From JBBQSU01 sp038234815 (lineage in GTDB: Bacteria > Planctomycetota > Phycisphaerae > Tepidisphaerales > Tepidisphaeraceae), in assembly GCA_038234815.1 (NCBI GenBank), contig JBBQSU010000116.1, positions 1-10,611 of the forward strand: DNA of 10,611 nucleotides, given 5' to 3'. The position numbers were made by a program, and so were the translations under genes. Under the pieces are notes generated by a model. It saw only the letters and a program-made list of their open reading frames with translations, was not told the DNA's origin and did no database searches. Shown here piece after piece: positions 1 through 5,704 of the stretch; within the stretch, counting starts at the first letter, position 1; every line of letters begins with the position of its first letter.

Positions 1-119
1 CGCGTCGATACCTCTTTGAACGAGTCGGCGGTGTCCAGCAGCAGGTTGATTTCCCCTGCAGTCAGGTCTTCCAGGCCGAGCAGATGCTTCAGCGTCCAAA
101 TGGGGGTCGATTCGCTCAT
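1..119 (-). CDS. pyrB: Aspartate carbamoyltransferase catalytic chain, N-terminal part (cut by window edge)
   Basis: Only the first 39 codons are present; the gene runs off the left edge. The visible protein starts MSESTPIWTLKHLLGLEDL and continues TAGEINLLLDTADSFKEVS. This is the usual opening of PyrB, where a W..(R/K)HLL motif is followed by a helix leading to the carbamoyl-phosphate-binding domain. PyrB condenses carbamoyl phosphate with aspartate in the cytosol, the committed step of pyrimidine synthesis. The ATG shares bases with the pyrR stop (ATGA), and a GAGGG ribosome site lies 7 nt upstream inside pyrR, so translational coupling is likely. The catalytic STRT and HP.Q motifs are outside the window, so the call rests on the N-terminal pattern plus the pyrR neighbour. 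Confidence 0.88.
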   Translation of the reverse strand, partial: MSESTPIWTLKHLLGLEDLTAGEINLLLDTADSFKEVST

Positions 120-655
120 GGCGCGTCCCTCGGTTCGATCAGAATCTCGTCGATTTTATCGGTTTCCACTAGCTTCACCTTCACGCGGTGCGTCAGCGGC
201 ACGTCGCGCTGGGTGACGCCGACGAAATCGGCCTGAATCGGCAGTTCGCGGCCGCCACGATCGACCAGCACCGCCAGCCGGATGGCGCTGGGCCTTCCGA
301 AGTCGGCCAGAGCATTCAAGCCCGCGCGAACCGTTCGGCCGGTAAACAGCACGTCATCCACCAGCAGCAGCGGTTTGGAATTAATGTCGGTTTCGATGCG
401 AGTCGGGCGGACCATCGGCTTGGGGCCGATCTCTGAAAGGTCGTCGCGGTACAGCGTGATATCGAGAATGCCACGATCGATTCGGTCGAATCCGCGGCCC
501 GTCAGCGCGCCGGCCAGGCGATCGGCCAGGGTTTGGCCGCGCGTGCGAATGCCGACGATGGTCAGCGGCTGCCGTGCCGAGAAATGACCGGCTATGGCAT
601 CGACCAAGCCGTCGATCAACCGCCCAACGTCTTGAGGCTCGTAGCGTGTTCGCAT
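116..655 (-). CDS. pyrR: Bifunctional pyr operon regulator / uracil phosphoribosyltransferase
   Basis: This 179-residue protein has the usual PyrR length. PyrR is a type I phosphoribosyltransferase-fold protein that converts uracil plus PRPP to UMP. In many bacteria it also binds pyr mRNA when UMP is high. Visible motifs are GIRTRG (residues 35-40), the LDITLYRDDL segment (64-73), the PRPP loop LLLVDDVLFTGRT (96-108) with the DD pair, and the PyrR-type LVDRGGRELPIQADFVG (130-146). The ATG at 655 was chosen because family similarity begins there; a longer reading would add 30 residues unlike the family. No good Shine-Dalgarno precedes this ATG, only a weak GAG. It overlaps pyrB by 4 nt. The short leader leaves no room for a classical attenuator, so its regulatory mode is open; UPRTase activity is the safer prediction. 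Confidence 0.93.
   Translation of the reverse strand: MRTRYEPQDVGRLIDGLVDAIAGHFSARQPLTIVGIRTRGQTLADRLAGALTGRGFDRIDRGILDITLYRDDLSEIGPKPMVRPTRIETDINSKPLLLVDDVLFTGRTVRAGLNALADFGRPSAIRLAVLVDRGGRELPIQADFVGVTQRDVPLTHRVKVKLVETDKIDEILIEPRDAP
127..131 (-). promoter_or_regulatory. Ribosome binding site of pyrB inside pyrR
   Basis: GAGGG lies 7 nt upstream of the pyrB ATG, within the last codons of pyrR. It supports that ATG as the pyrB start and coupled translation across the ATGA overlap. Confidence 0.65.
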
Positions 656-667
656 GGATTTCTCAAG

Positions 668-697
668 TCTATAGAATCGTCGGACAAAGACAATCAA
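668..697 (-). promoter_or_regulatory. Candidate sigma-70-type promoter of pyrR-pyrB
   Basis: On the minus strand, TTGATT (692-697) and TATAGA (668-673) are separated by 18 nt. The -10 box ends only 12 nt before the pyrR ATG, so the transcript would carry a leader of roughly 5-6 nt. That fits the lack of a Shine-Dalgarno but leaves no space for a PyrR-binding attenuator. It was judged by eye from hexamer match and spacing; no start site is known. Confidence 0.4.
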
Positions 698-715
698 TCC
701 CCCCCGCGATAACAT
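687..715 (+). promoter_or_regulatory. Candidate promoter of the RnfD-like gene, overlapping the pyrR promoter
   Basis: AAGACA (687-692) and TAACAT (710-715) are 17 nt apart on the plus strand, each matching the sigma-70 consensus at 4 of 6 positions. Transcription would start close to the GTG at 722, giving an essentially leaderless mRNA. The -35 region overlaps the opposing pyrR -35 by one base. A run of C residues lies in the spacer. Weak evidence by itself. Confidence 0.27.
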
Positions 716-721
716 GCCCGA

Positions 722-1918
722 GTGCCCCGAGCCAGACCCGCGCAACCTGCCTCCAAATCACCGATCGGCCAAAATGGACCGGCGCGCAGGCCGCCGACGG
801 TCAATGGGTATTACGGCACGCACTTCATCGCTGCGGGGTTTCCGGTGATGGCCGGACTGCTGTTCTATGGCTGGCGGGCGGGATTGTCCCTGCTGGTCGT
901 GCTGGCGGTTGCGGCCCTGGGAGTGGGCGCGTGGCGGCGTATTGGTGCCCGCGGGCGACAATTGCATTTAGTTCATTCACTTTGGATGGCCTTATTGCTG
1001 GCGATGATGTTGCCGGCGCACCTAGCGGGCATTGGTCCCGATGGCGCGCTATCGCTCTGGCCCATCCTTCCGGCGGCGGGGTTGACACTGGTGATCTTGC
1101 TTTGGACTCTCGGCGGGATCGGGGCCGGCAGAATCCACCCCGTCCTGGTCACTTACCTGCTCCTGACCACCCTCTTTTCCGATCCGCTGACCCCCCACCG
1201 TCTGCTCAGGCGCGGTCGGCTGGGCATCGGCGATCTGAATGCCAGTCCCTCATCGGCGGTAACCGGAATGTCCGATGGGCCGTGGCTGGATCGGCCCAAA
1301 GTGCTTGCTGGAGAGGTATTCTGGACCGAGCCGGCCAGCCAGGCGCTTAGCGACTATACCCTGGGCAGGCCCGCGGGCGATCGGTCCCTGCTGTCATTCC
1401 AAACCCTGCTGCGCGACGCGCTTCCGCCACTCGAAGATATTGTCCTGGGCGCACATCCCGGACCGATCGGCGCCAGCAGCGCCATCGCGGTGCTGGTGGG
1501 CGGGCTGTTCCTTCTCTATCGCGGGCTGATCGATTTTCGAATCCCGCTCATCATTGTCTTGACCATGCTGGTGATGCTGCTGATCCTTCCCGTCCCGATC
1601 GTCATTACCGACAAACCGGTCTACTCGGCCTTCGCCTGGCGCGACTCGAGCGTGGGCTGGCCGCGGGCCATCACTTTTATCAATTACGAACTGTTGGCCG
1701 GGCCGGCTCTGTTCATGGCCTGTTTCCTTGCAACCAGCCCGTCGATTCGTCCCATGTCCACCCGTGCCCGATGGATTTATGGCTCCCTGATTGGCGCGTT
1801 GACAGCGGTGTTCCAGCTCTACGTCGCGGTCTCGTTCGGAGCCTATCTCGCCCTGCTCATCGCCAGCCTTGTCACACCAACGTTCGATAAGTGGTTCCGG
1901 CCCCAGCCACTCATCTGA
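722..1918 (+). CDS. Divergent solo RnfD/NqrB-family membrane protein
   Basis: A 398-residue polytopic membrane protein with about eight hydrophobic stretches, roughly residues 36-68, 84-101, 111-131, 138-150, 252-270, 273-296, 324-338 and 355-386. The order of motifs follows RnfD/NqrB, the membrane subunits of Na+/H+-coupled electron-transfer complexes. GLLFYGWRAG (45-54) resembles the G.Y.FGWRA start. LGGIGAGRIHP (130-140) matches GG.G.N.FNP. GAHPGPIGASSA (243-254) matches G..PGSIGETSA. YRGLIDFRIP (266-275) matches the helix that follows, and FLATSPSIRPMS.RARWIYG (335-354) matches F.ATDP..SP.T..GR.IYG. Key positions differ: GETS is GASS, TDP is TSP, and no S/T-G-A-T flavin-attachment motif is visible before residue 243. 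No other Rnf/Nqr subunit gene is in the window. The start is uncertain: GTG 722 is the in-frame choice, an ATG at 714 is in another frame, and the in-frame ATG at 848 would cut into the first helix. Its electron-transfer role is unproven. Confidence 0.7.
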   Translation: MPRARPAQPASKSPIGQNGPARRPPTVNGYYGTHFIAAGFPVMAGLLFYGWRAGLSLLVVLAVAALGVGAWRRIGARGRQLHLVHSLWMALLLAMMLPAHLAGIGPDGALSLWPILPAAGLTLVILLWTLGGIGAGRIHPVLVTYLLLTTLFSDPLTPHRLLRRGRLGIGDLNASPSSAVTGMSDGPWLDRPKVLAGEVFWTEPASQALSDYTLGRPAGDRSLLSFQTLLRDALPPLEDIVLGAHPGPIGASSAIAVLVGGLFLLYRGLIDFRIPLIIVLTMLVMLLILPVPIVITDKPVYSAFAWRDSSVGWPRAITFINYELLAGPALFMACFLATSPSIRPMSTRARWIYGSLIGALTAVFQLYVAVSFGAYLALLIASLVTPTFDKWFRPQPLI

Positions 1919-1948
1919 TGGTCATGCCACGTTCCGTGCCAGAACCTG

Positions 1949-1971
1949 AGAACTACGGCGATCGTTGTTCT
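1949..1971 (+). other. Small stem-loop downstream of the RnfD-like gene
   Basis: AGAAC (1949-1953) pairs with GTTCT (1967-1971). After a T-T mismatch, ACG (1955-1957) pairs with CGT (1963-1965) around a GCGAT loop. It sits 30 nt after the stop codon and may close that transcript, but no T-run follows, so it is not a canonical intrinsic terminator. Confidence 0.3.
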
Positions 1972-1997
1972 GCGACTGCAAGCCGGTGCTCTAAGGG

Positions 1998-2024
1998 TTG
2001 AATCCCGTGCGCCCCTGCTATACT
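1998..2024 (+). promoter_or_regulatory. Candidate promoter of dapL
   Basis: TATACT (2019-2024) is a 5-of-6 match to the -10 consensus. TTGAAT (1998-2003) is the best -35, with a short 15-nt spacer. The -10 box ends 12 nt before the dapL ATG, the same distance as at pyrR, so the predicted leader is only about 5-6 nt and there is no Shine-Dalgarno. The -10 is convincing by eye; the -35 less so. Confidence 0.42.
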
Positions 2025-2036
2025 TTCCAGCGACTT

Positions 2037-3284
2037 ATGAGCGATTCTTACATTCAAAATCTGTTTGCCGAGCGCATCGGGGGAAAAAGTTATGGCAAAG
2101 GGACAGAAATTTATAAGTTTGAGAAGATCAAACGCGCCAAGCGGGCGGCGCTGGCGGCCAATCCCGGGAGCGAACTGATCGACATGGGCGTGGGCGAGCC
2201 TGATGAAATGGCCTTTGGCGATACCGTCAGCGCATTGGCCGAGGCGGCGAAGAATCCGGCCAACCGTGGGTATGCCGACAACGGCGGCGCGCAATACAAA
2301 GAGGCCGCCGTCCGGTGGATGAAGGCGGTTTGCGGTGTCGACGGCATCGACCCGGAAAAGCACGTCTGTCACTCGATCGGCTCCAAGGCGGCACTGTCGA
2401 TCCTGCCCAATTGCTTCATCAATCCCGGCGACGTGGCCCTGATGACCACGCCGGGCTATCCGGTGTTTGGCACGCACGCCAATTATCTTGGCGGACAGGT
2501 CTATAACCTCCCGCTCCTCGAAAAGAACGGCTTTCTGCCCGATCTTTCCTCTATTCCGGCCGACAAGTTAGCCCGGGCCAAGTCGCTGGTGATTAACTAC
2601 CCGAACAACCCCACCGGCGCGTCGGCAACACCCGAATTCTTTGCCCAGGTGGTGGCGTTGGCACGCAAGTACAATTTGATTGTCATTCACGATGCGGCTT
2701 ATGCAGCTCTGGTATTTGACGGAAAGCCTCTGTCGTTCTTATCCACACCGGGCGCGATGGACGTGGGTGTAGAACTGCACTCGATGAGCAAGGGCTTTAA
2801 CATGACCGGCTGGCGGCTTGGGTTTGTTGCTGGGAACGAACTGATCGTCAAGGCTTATGCTGACGTGAAGGACAACACCGATAGCGGACAGTTCCTGGCC
2901 ATCCAACAGGCCTGTTCGTTTGCCCTGAATCACCCCGATCAGACCGCCCGGATTGCCCGAAAGTATTCCCGACGGATGGATGGCCTGGTCGCGGTGCTGA
3001 ACAAGCACGGCTTTAAGGCCCGCAAGCCACGGGGATCGTTCTTTCTGTATGTCGGCTGTCCAAACTCGACTGCGACGACAGACGGAAATTCGGTGACTTT
3101 CGACACCGCCGAGCGATTCAGTCAATGGATGATCACCGAAAAGCTCATCAGCACCGTTCCTTGGGACGACGCCGGCGCGTTCGTTCGATTCAGCGTCACG
3201 TTTCTCGCTGCCAATGAGGCCGAGGAGACACGCGTGCTGAATGAAATCGACCGGCGACTGGCGACGACTCGGTTCGAGTTTTGA
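2037..3284 (+). CDS. dapL: LL-diaminopimelate aminotransferase (DapL-type)
   Basis: A 415-residue PLP-dependent fold-type I aminotransferase. The N-terminus SYIQNLFAERIGG and IYKFEKIKRAK (25-35), then LIDMGVGEPDE (47-57), are typical of the DapL clade. That enzyme transfers an amino group from glutamate to tetrahydrodipicolinate to make LL-DAP for lysine and peptidoglycan in one step. PLP-site residues are visible: NYPNNPTG (187-194, Asn191), Asp219 and Tyr222 in HDAAYA, Schiff-base Lys252 in SMSKGFNMTGWR, and substrate-carboxylate Arg384 in VRFSVTF. The ATG at 2037 was chosen because family similarity starts immediately after it; a longer reading from a TTG at 1998 would begin within the probable promoter. 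There is no Shine-Dalgarno, so a near-leaderless message is possible. A related class I/II aminotransferase of other specificity is the alternative. Confidence 0.8.
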   Translation: MSDSYIQNLFAERIGGKSYGKGTEIYKFEKIKRAKRAALAANPGSELIDMGVGEPDEMAFGDTVSALAEAAKNPANRGYADNGGAQYKEAAVRWMKAVCGVDGIDPEKHVCHSIGSKAALSILPNCFINPGDVALMTTPGYPVFGTHANYLGGQVYNLPLLEKNGFLPDLSSIPADKLARAKSLVINYPNNPTGASATPEFFAQVVALARKYNLIVIHDAAYAALVFDGKPLSFLSTPGAMDVGVELHSMSKGFNMTGWRLGFVAGNELIVKAYADVKDNTDSGQFLAIQQACSFALNHPDQTARIARKYSRRMDGLVAVLNKHGFKARKPRGSFFLYVGCPNSTATTDGNSVTFDTAERFSQWMITEKLISTVPWDDAGAFVRFSVTFLAANEAEETRVLNEIDRRLATTRFEF

Positions 3285-3291
3285 TGGTGGC

Positions 3292-3316
3292 GGCATCCGG
3301 CGGCGTCGCCGGTGCC
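3292..3316 (+). other. Strong GC hairpin between dapL and folK
   Basis: GGCA (3292-3295) and CCGGCG (3297-3302) pair with CGCCGG (3307-3312) and TGCC (3313-3316). This gives a 10-bp stem with one bulged T and a GCGT loop, starting 7 nt after the dapL stop. No T-run follows. It could act as a U-tract-less terminator, an RNA-stability element that lowers folK-panC-lgt relative to dapL, or a spacer repeat. The 75-nt gap holds nothing else I recognise. Confidence 0.6.
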
Positions 3317-3359
3317 CGTAGCGCACGATGATCTGTTTCGATATGCCTCTTCAGTTGCC

Positions 3360-3863
3360 ATGCGATTCCTAGCTCCCATCCTCGCCCACATCGGCCTTGG
3401 CGCAAACCTTGGCGACCGGGAGCGGAGTATCCACGCGGCGCTTGATCTGCTGGACATGAGCCAGGGCATATCGGTAGCCAAGGTGTCAAAGTTGATCGAG
3501 ACTTCGGCGGTCGGTGGGCCCGCCGACGCCCCGCCGTTTCTCAATGGCGCCGCCGAGTTACGCACCACGCTCGGCGCGCACGCACTGCTGCATCGAATGC
3601 TCGACATCGAAAAGGAACTTGGCCGGCAGCGCCGCACCAAGTGGGAACCGCGGCCCATCGATCTCGACCTGCTGCTCTATAATAACCAGGTGCTTTCCAG
3701 CGACGAGCTGGTGGTGCCCCACCCGCTCATGCACGAGCGGCGGTTTGTCCTCGAGCCATTGGTCGAAATCGCCCCCGATCTGGTGCATCCAATGCTTCAG
3801 ATGAGCATCCGCGGGCTGCTGGACGAGGACATGGCGCGCGATCGCGCCAAGCCGGGCCAGTAA
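3360..3863 (+). CDS. folK: 2-amino-4-hydroxy-6-hydroxymethyldihydropteridine pyrophosphokinase (HPPK)
   Basis: This 167-residue cytosolic enzyme has the usual HPPK length. It transfers pyrophosphate from ATP to 6-hydroxymethyl-dihydropterin, supplying dihydropteroate synthase in folate synthesis. Visible features are HIGLGANLGDRE (10-21), the pterin-side loop ETSAVGGPADAPPFLN (47-62), and the signature KWEPRPIDLDLLLY (94-107), whose Asp101 and Asp103 bind the two Mg2+ ions. PHPLMHERRFVLEPL (120-134) completes the pattern. The ATG at 3360 sits 10 residues before the core; a GTG at 3312 would add 16 poorly conserved residues and lies in the hairpin. No clear ribosome site precedes 3360, so the start is somewhat uncertain. 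It is followed 35 nt later by panC, and folK and pan genes are neighbours in several bacteria. Confidence 0.93.
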   Translation: MRFLAPILAHIGLGANLGDRERSIHAALDLLDMSQGISVAKVSKLIETSAVGGPADAPPFLNGAAELRTTLGAHALLHRMLDIEKELGRQRRTKWEPRPIDLDLLLYNNQVLSSDELVVPHPLMHERRFVLEPLVEIAPDLVHPMLQMSIRGLLDEDMARDRAKPGQ

Positions 3864-3885
3864 CTCCATCCGCGTAAAGTATTAC

Positions 3886-3890
3886 GAAGG
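3886..3890 (+). promoter_or_regulatory. Ribosome binding site of panC
   Basis: GAAGG lies 8 nt before the ATG at 3899 and 11 nt before a second ATG at 3902. The spacing favours the first of the tandem start codons. Confidence 0.5.
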
Positions 3891-3898
3891 CAGTCCTG

Positions 3899-4744
3899 AT
3901 GATGCAGGTTTTCACGACGATCTCGGCGACGCGGGACTATCGGGCAACGCTGGGTCCGCTGGCGCTGGTGCCAACGATGGGCGCGCTCCACGCGGGGCAT
4001 CTTTCACTGGTGACAGAAGCCCACCGCCAAGCCAGCGCGGTCGCGGTCAGCATCTTCGTTAATCCCACGCAATTCGGCCCGAACGAGGATTTCTCGCGCT
4101 ATCCCCGTCCGATGGAACAGGACCTGGAAATGTGCCGCCAGGCCGGTGTTGATTTCGTTTTTCATCCCGCGCCGGCGGAAATGTATCGGCCCGGCCTCCC
4201 CGAAATCCGTGTCGATCTGCCCGGCTTGACCACCGTGCTTGAGGGCGCGCACCGCCCGGGGCATTTTTCCGGGGTTTGCCAGGTCGTGGCCAAACTGTTC
4301 AATATCGTTCGGCCCGACGTCGCCTGCTTCGGGCGGAAGGATTTTCAGCAGCTCCGGGTCTTGTCGGCAATGGTGGAAGCCCTTGACTGGCCGATCGAGA
4401 TGATCGCCTGTCCCATCCTGCGGGATCCCGACGGGCTGGCGATGAGCAGCCGCAATCGGTATCTGTCCGCTGACGAGCGCCGGCGTGCCCTGACCATCAA
4501 TCAGGCGATCTTCGCTGCCGAGAAATCCGTCCGGCTGGGCCACCGCGACGCAGCCGGGCTTATCGAAAGCGTGCGCGAACAACTGCTGGCCAGCGGACTG
4601 GCGATTGATTACGTCGCGATCGTCGACGCGCTCACCCTCGAGCCGCAAAACCATTTAACGGTGCCGGCGGTGCTGGCGATCGCGGTTCGGGTGGGCACCA
4701 CCCGGCTGATCGATAACATCACGCTACTACCTCCACTATCCTGA
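3899..4744 (+). CDS. panC: Pantothenate synthetase
   Basis: A 281-residue protein of normal PanC length. It joins pantoate and beta-alanine using ATP, via pantoyl-adenylate, as the last step of pantothenate (coenzyme A precursor) synthesis. The nucleotidyltransferase-fold motifs are complete: PTMGALHAGH (25-34, the HIGH-type element), FVNPTQFGPNEDF (53-65), GHFSGV (121-126), FGRKDFQQL (144-152), and RDPDGLAMSSRN (175-186), the KMSKS-like loop. The C-terminal dimer domain ends with VGTTRLIDN. Two ATGs are in tandem at 3899 and 3902; the first has better spacing from GAAGG. It lies 35 nt after folK and 20 nt before lgt, so a folK-panC-lgt operon is likely. No panB or panD is in view. Confidence 0.96.
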   Translation: MMQVFTTISATRDYRATLGPLALVPTMGALHAGHLSLVTEAHRQASAVAVSIFVNPTQFGPNEDFSRYPRPMEQDLEMCRQAGVDFVFHPAPAEMYRPGLPEIRVDLPGLTTVLEGAHRPGHFSGVCQVVAKLFNIVRPDVACFGRKDFQQLRVLSAMVEALDWPIEMIACPILRDPDGLAMSSRNRYLSADERRRALTINQAIFAAEKSVRLGHRDAAGLIESVREQLLASGLAIDYVAIVDALTLEPQNHLTVPAVLAIAVRVGTTRLIDNITLLPPLS

Positions 4745-4764
4745 TATCCTGAAACGGGAAATTT

Positions 4765-5700
4765 ATGCTTCAAGAACTTTTTCGCATTCCGTATTTCAAT
4801 TTTCCGATCTACGGCTACGGCGTGATGCTGGTGATCGGCGTGCTGCTGGCGGTGGAACTGGCCAAGTTCCTAGCCCGTCGTTCGCGGCTTGATCCCGAGG
4901 TTTTCGCCACCGCCGGGTTGATCGCCTTGGCAGCGGGCATTCTGGGGGCGCGCCTTTCGCATGTCCTGGAGAACTGGAGCGAATTCACCAATCCCAGCTT
5001 ATCGGTGTTTGAAAATGTCAGGAATGTGTTCGACCTGCGTTCCGGCGGGCTGACATACTATGGCGGCCTGATTTTGGCCTTCCCGGCAACGGTTGCGTAT
5101 GGCATGTATAAGAAAGTGCCGATCCGCGTCGGCATGGACGTGATCGCCCCGTCCATCGTGCTGGCCTTGGGCTTGGGCCGGGTAGGGTGCTTTCTTAATG
5201 GCTGCTGCTATGGGTCTGAATGCTCGGTGCCTTGGGCGGTCACTTATCCCTACCGGTCGATTCCCTTCACCGACCAATACCACGAAGGCCGGCTGACCCC
5301 GCCGTCGCCACAGTTGATTAACCCGGAAACCAACCAGCCGCGACCACTCAGCGAGCTGCATTCGAATACCGCCCTGTCGCAGGAGGCGGCCTCCTGGCGG
5401 TCCAATCGGGTTCACCCGGCGCAGCTTTACAGCACGATTTCCTCGCTGCTGATCTGCGCGGTGATGCTGTGCTATTTCACCCTCCCGCACGCGCCGGGCC
5501 GGGTGATGGCCCTGATGTTCCTGCTTGAAGGCCCCAGCCGGTTTCTGCTGGAAATGCTGCGCGTTGAACCCCCCGTGTGGGGGCCATTCAGCCTCAGCAT
5601 GATCCTGGGCATGGCCTTCGGAGTGCTCGGCGTCATCCTGTGGTTCGTCTTCGGAACCAGCAGCGCCCAGCACGCCGACGCGCTCCCTCAACCGGCCTGA
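4765..5700 (+). CDS. lgt: Phosphatidylglycerol-prolipoprotein diacylglyceryl transferase
   Basis: A 311-residue inner-membrane enzyme that moves diacylglycerol from phosphatidylglycerol onto the lipobox cysteine of prolipoproteins, the first step of lipoprotein maturation. It has the Lgt layout: IYGYGVMLVIG (15-25), SGGLTYYGGLI (93-103), the signature GRVGCFLNGCCYG (138-150), VHPAQLY (216-222), RFLLEMLR (259-266), and about seven hydrophobic segments. Arg259 and Glu263 fit the conserved R..(L)E pair. Two variants are visible. The position where E. coli Lgt has its essential His (HGG) is Tyr-Tyr-Gly-Gly here, and Cys fills the N-F position of the signature; I recall both from other non-proteobacterial Lgts. 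Residues about 165-213 form a hydrophilic insertion on the outer side. GGGA sits 5 nt before the ATG. Convergent with metK. Confidence 0.95.
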   Translation: MLQELFRIPYFNFPIYGYGVMLVIGVLLAVELAKFLARRSRLDPEVFATAGLIALAAGILGARLSHVLENWSEFTNPSLSVFENVRNVFDLRSGGLTYYGGLILAFPATVAYGMYKKVPIRVGMDVIAPSIVLALGLGRVGCFLNGCCYGSECSVPWAVTYPYRSIPFTDQYHEGRLTPPSPQLINPETNQPRPLSELHSNTALSQEAASWRSNRVHPAQLYSTISSLLICAVMLCYFTLPHAPGRVMALMFLLEGPSRFLLEMLRVEPPVWGPFSLSMILGMAFGVLGVILWFVFGTSSAQHADALPQPA

Positions 5701-5704
5701 TGCA

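Noticed and set aside
656..697. PyrR binding-loop candidate TCCGACGATT upstream of pyrR.
   Set aside because: It matches the UCCNGNGAGG consensus only partly and lies upstream of the predicted transcription start, so it would not be in the RNA.
1966..2018. Resemblance to a tRNA 3' half: GGGTTGAATCCC followed by GCGCCCC.
   Set aside because: The T-loop is one base short, the T-stem pairs over only 3 bp, and no matching 5' acceptor strand (GGGGCGC-like) lies upstream. More likely chance; the TTGAAT is better read as a -35 box.
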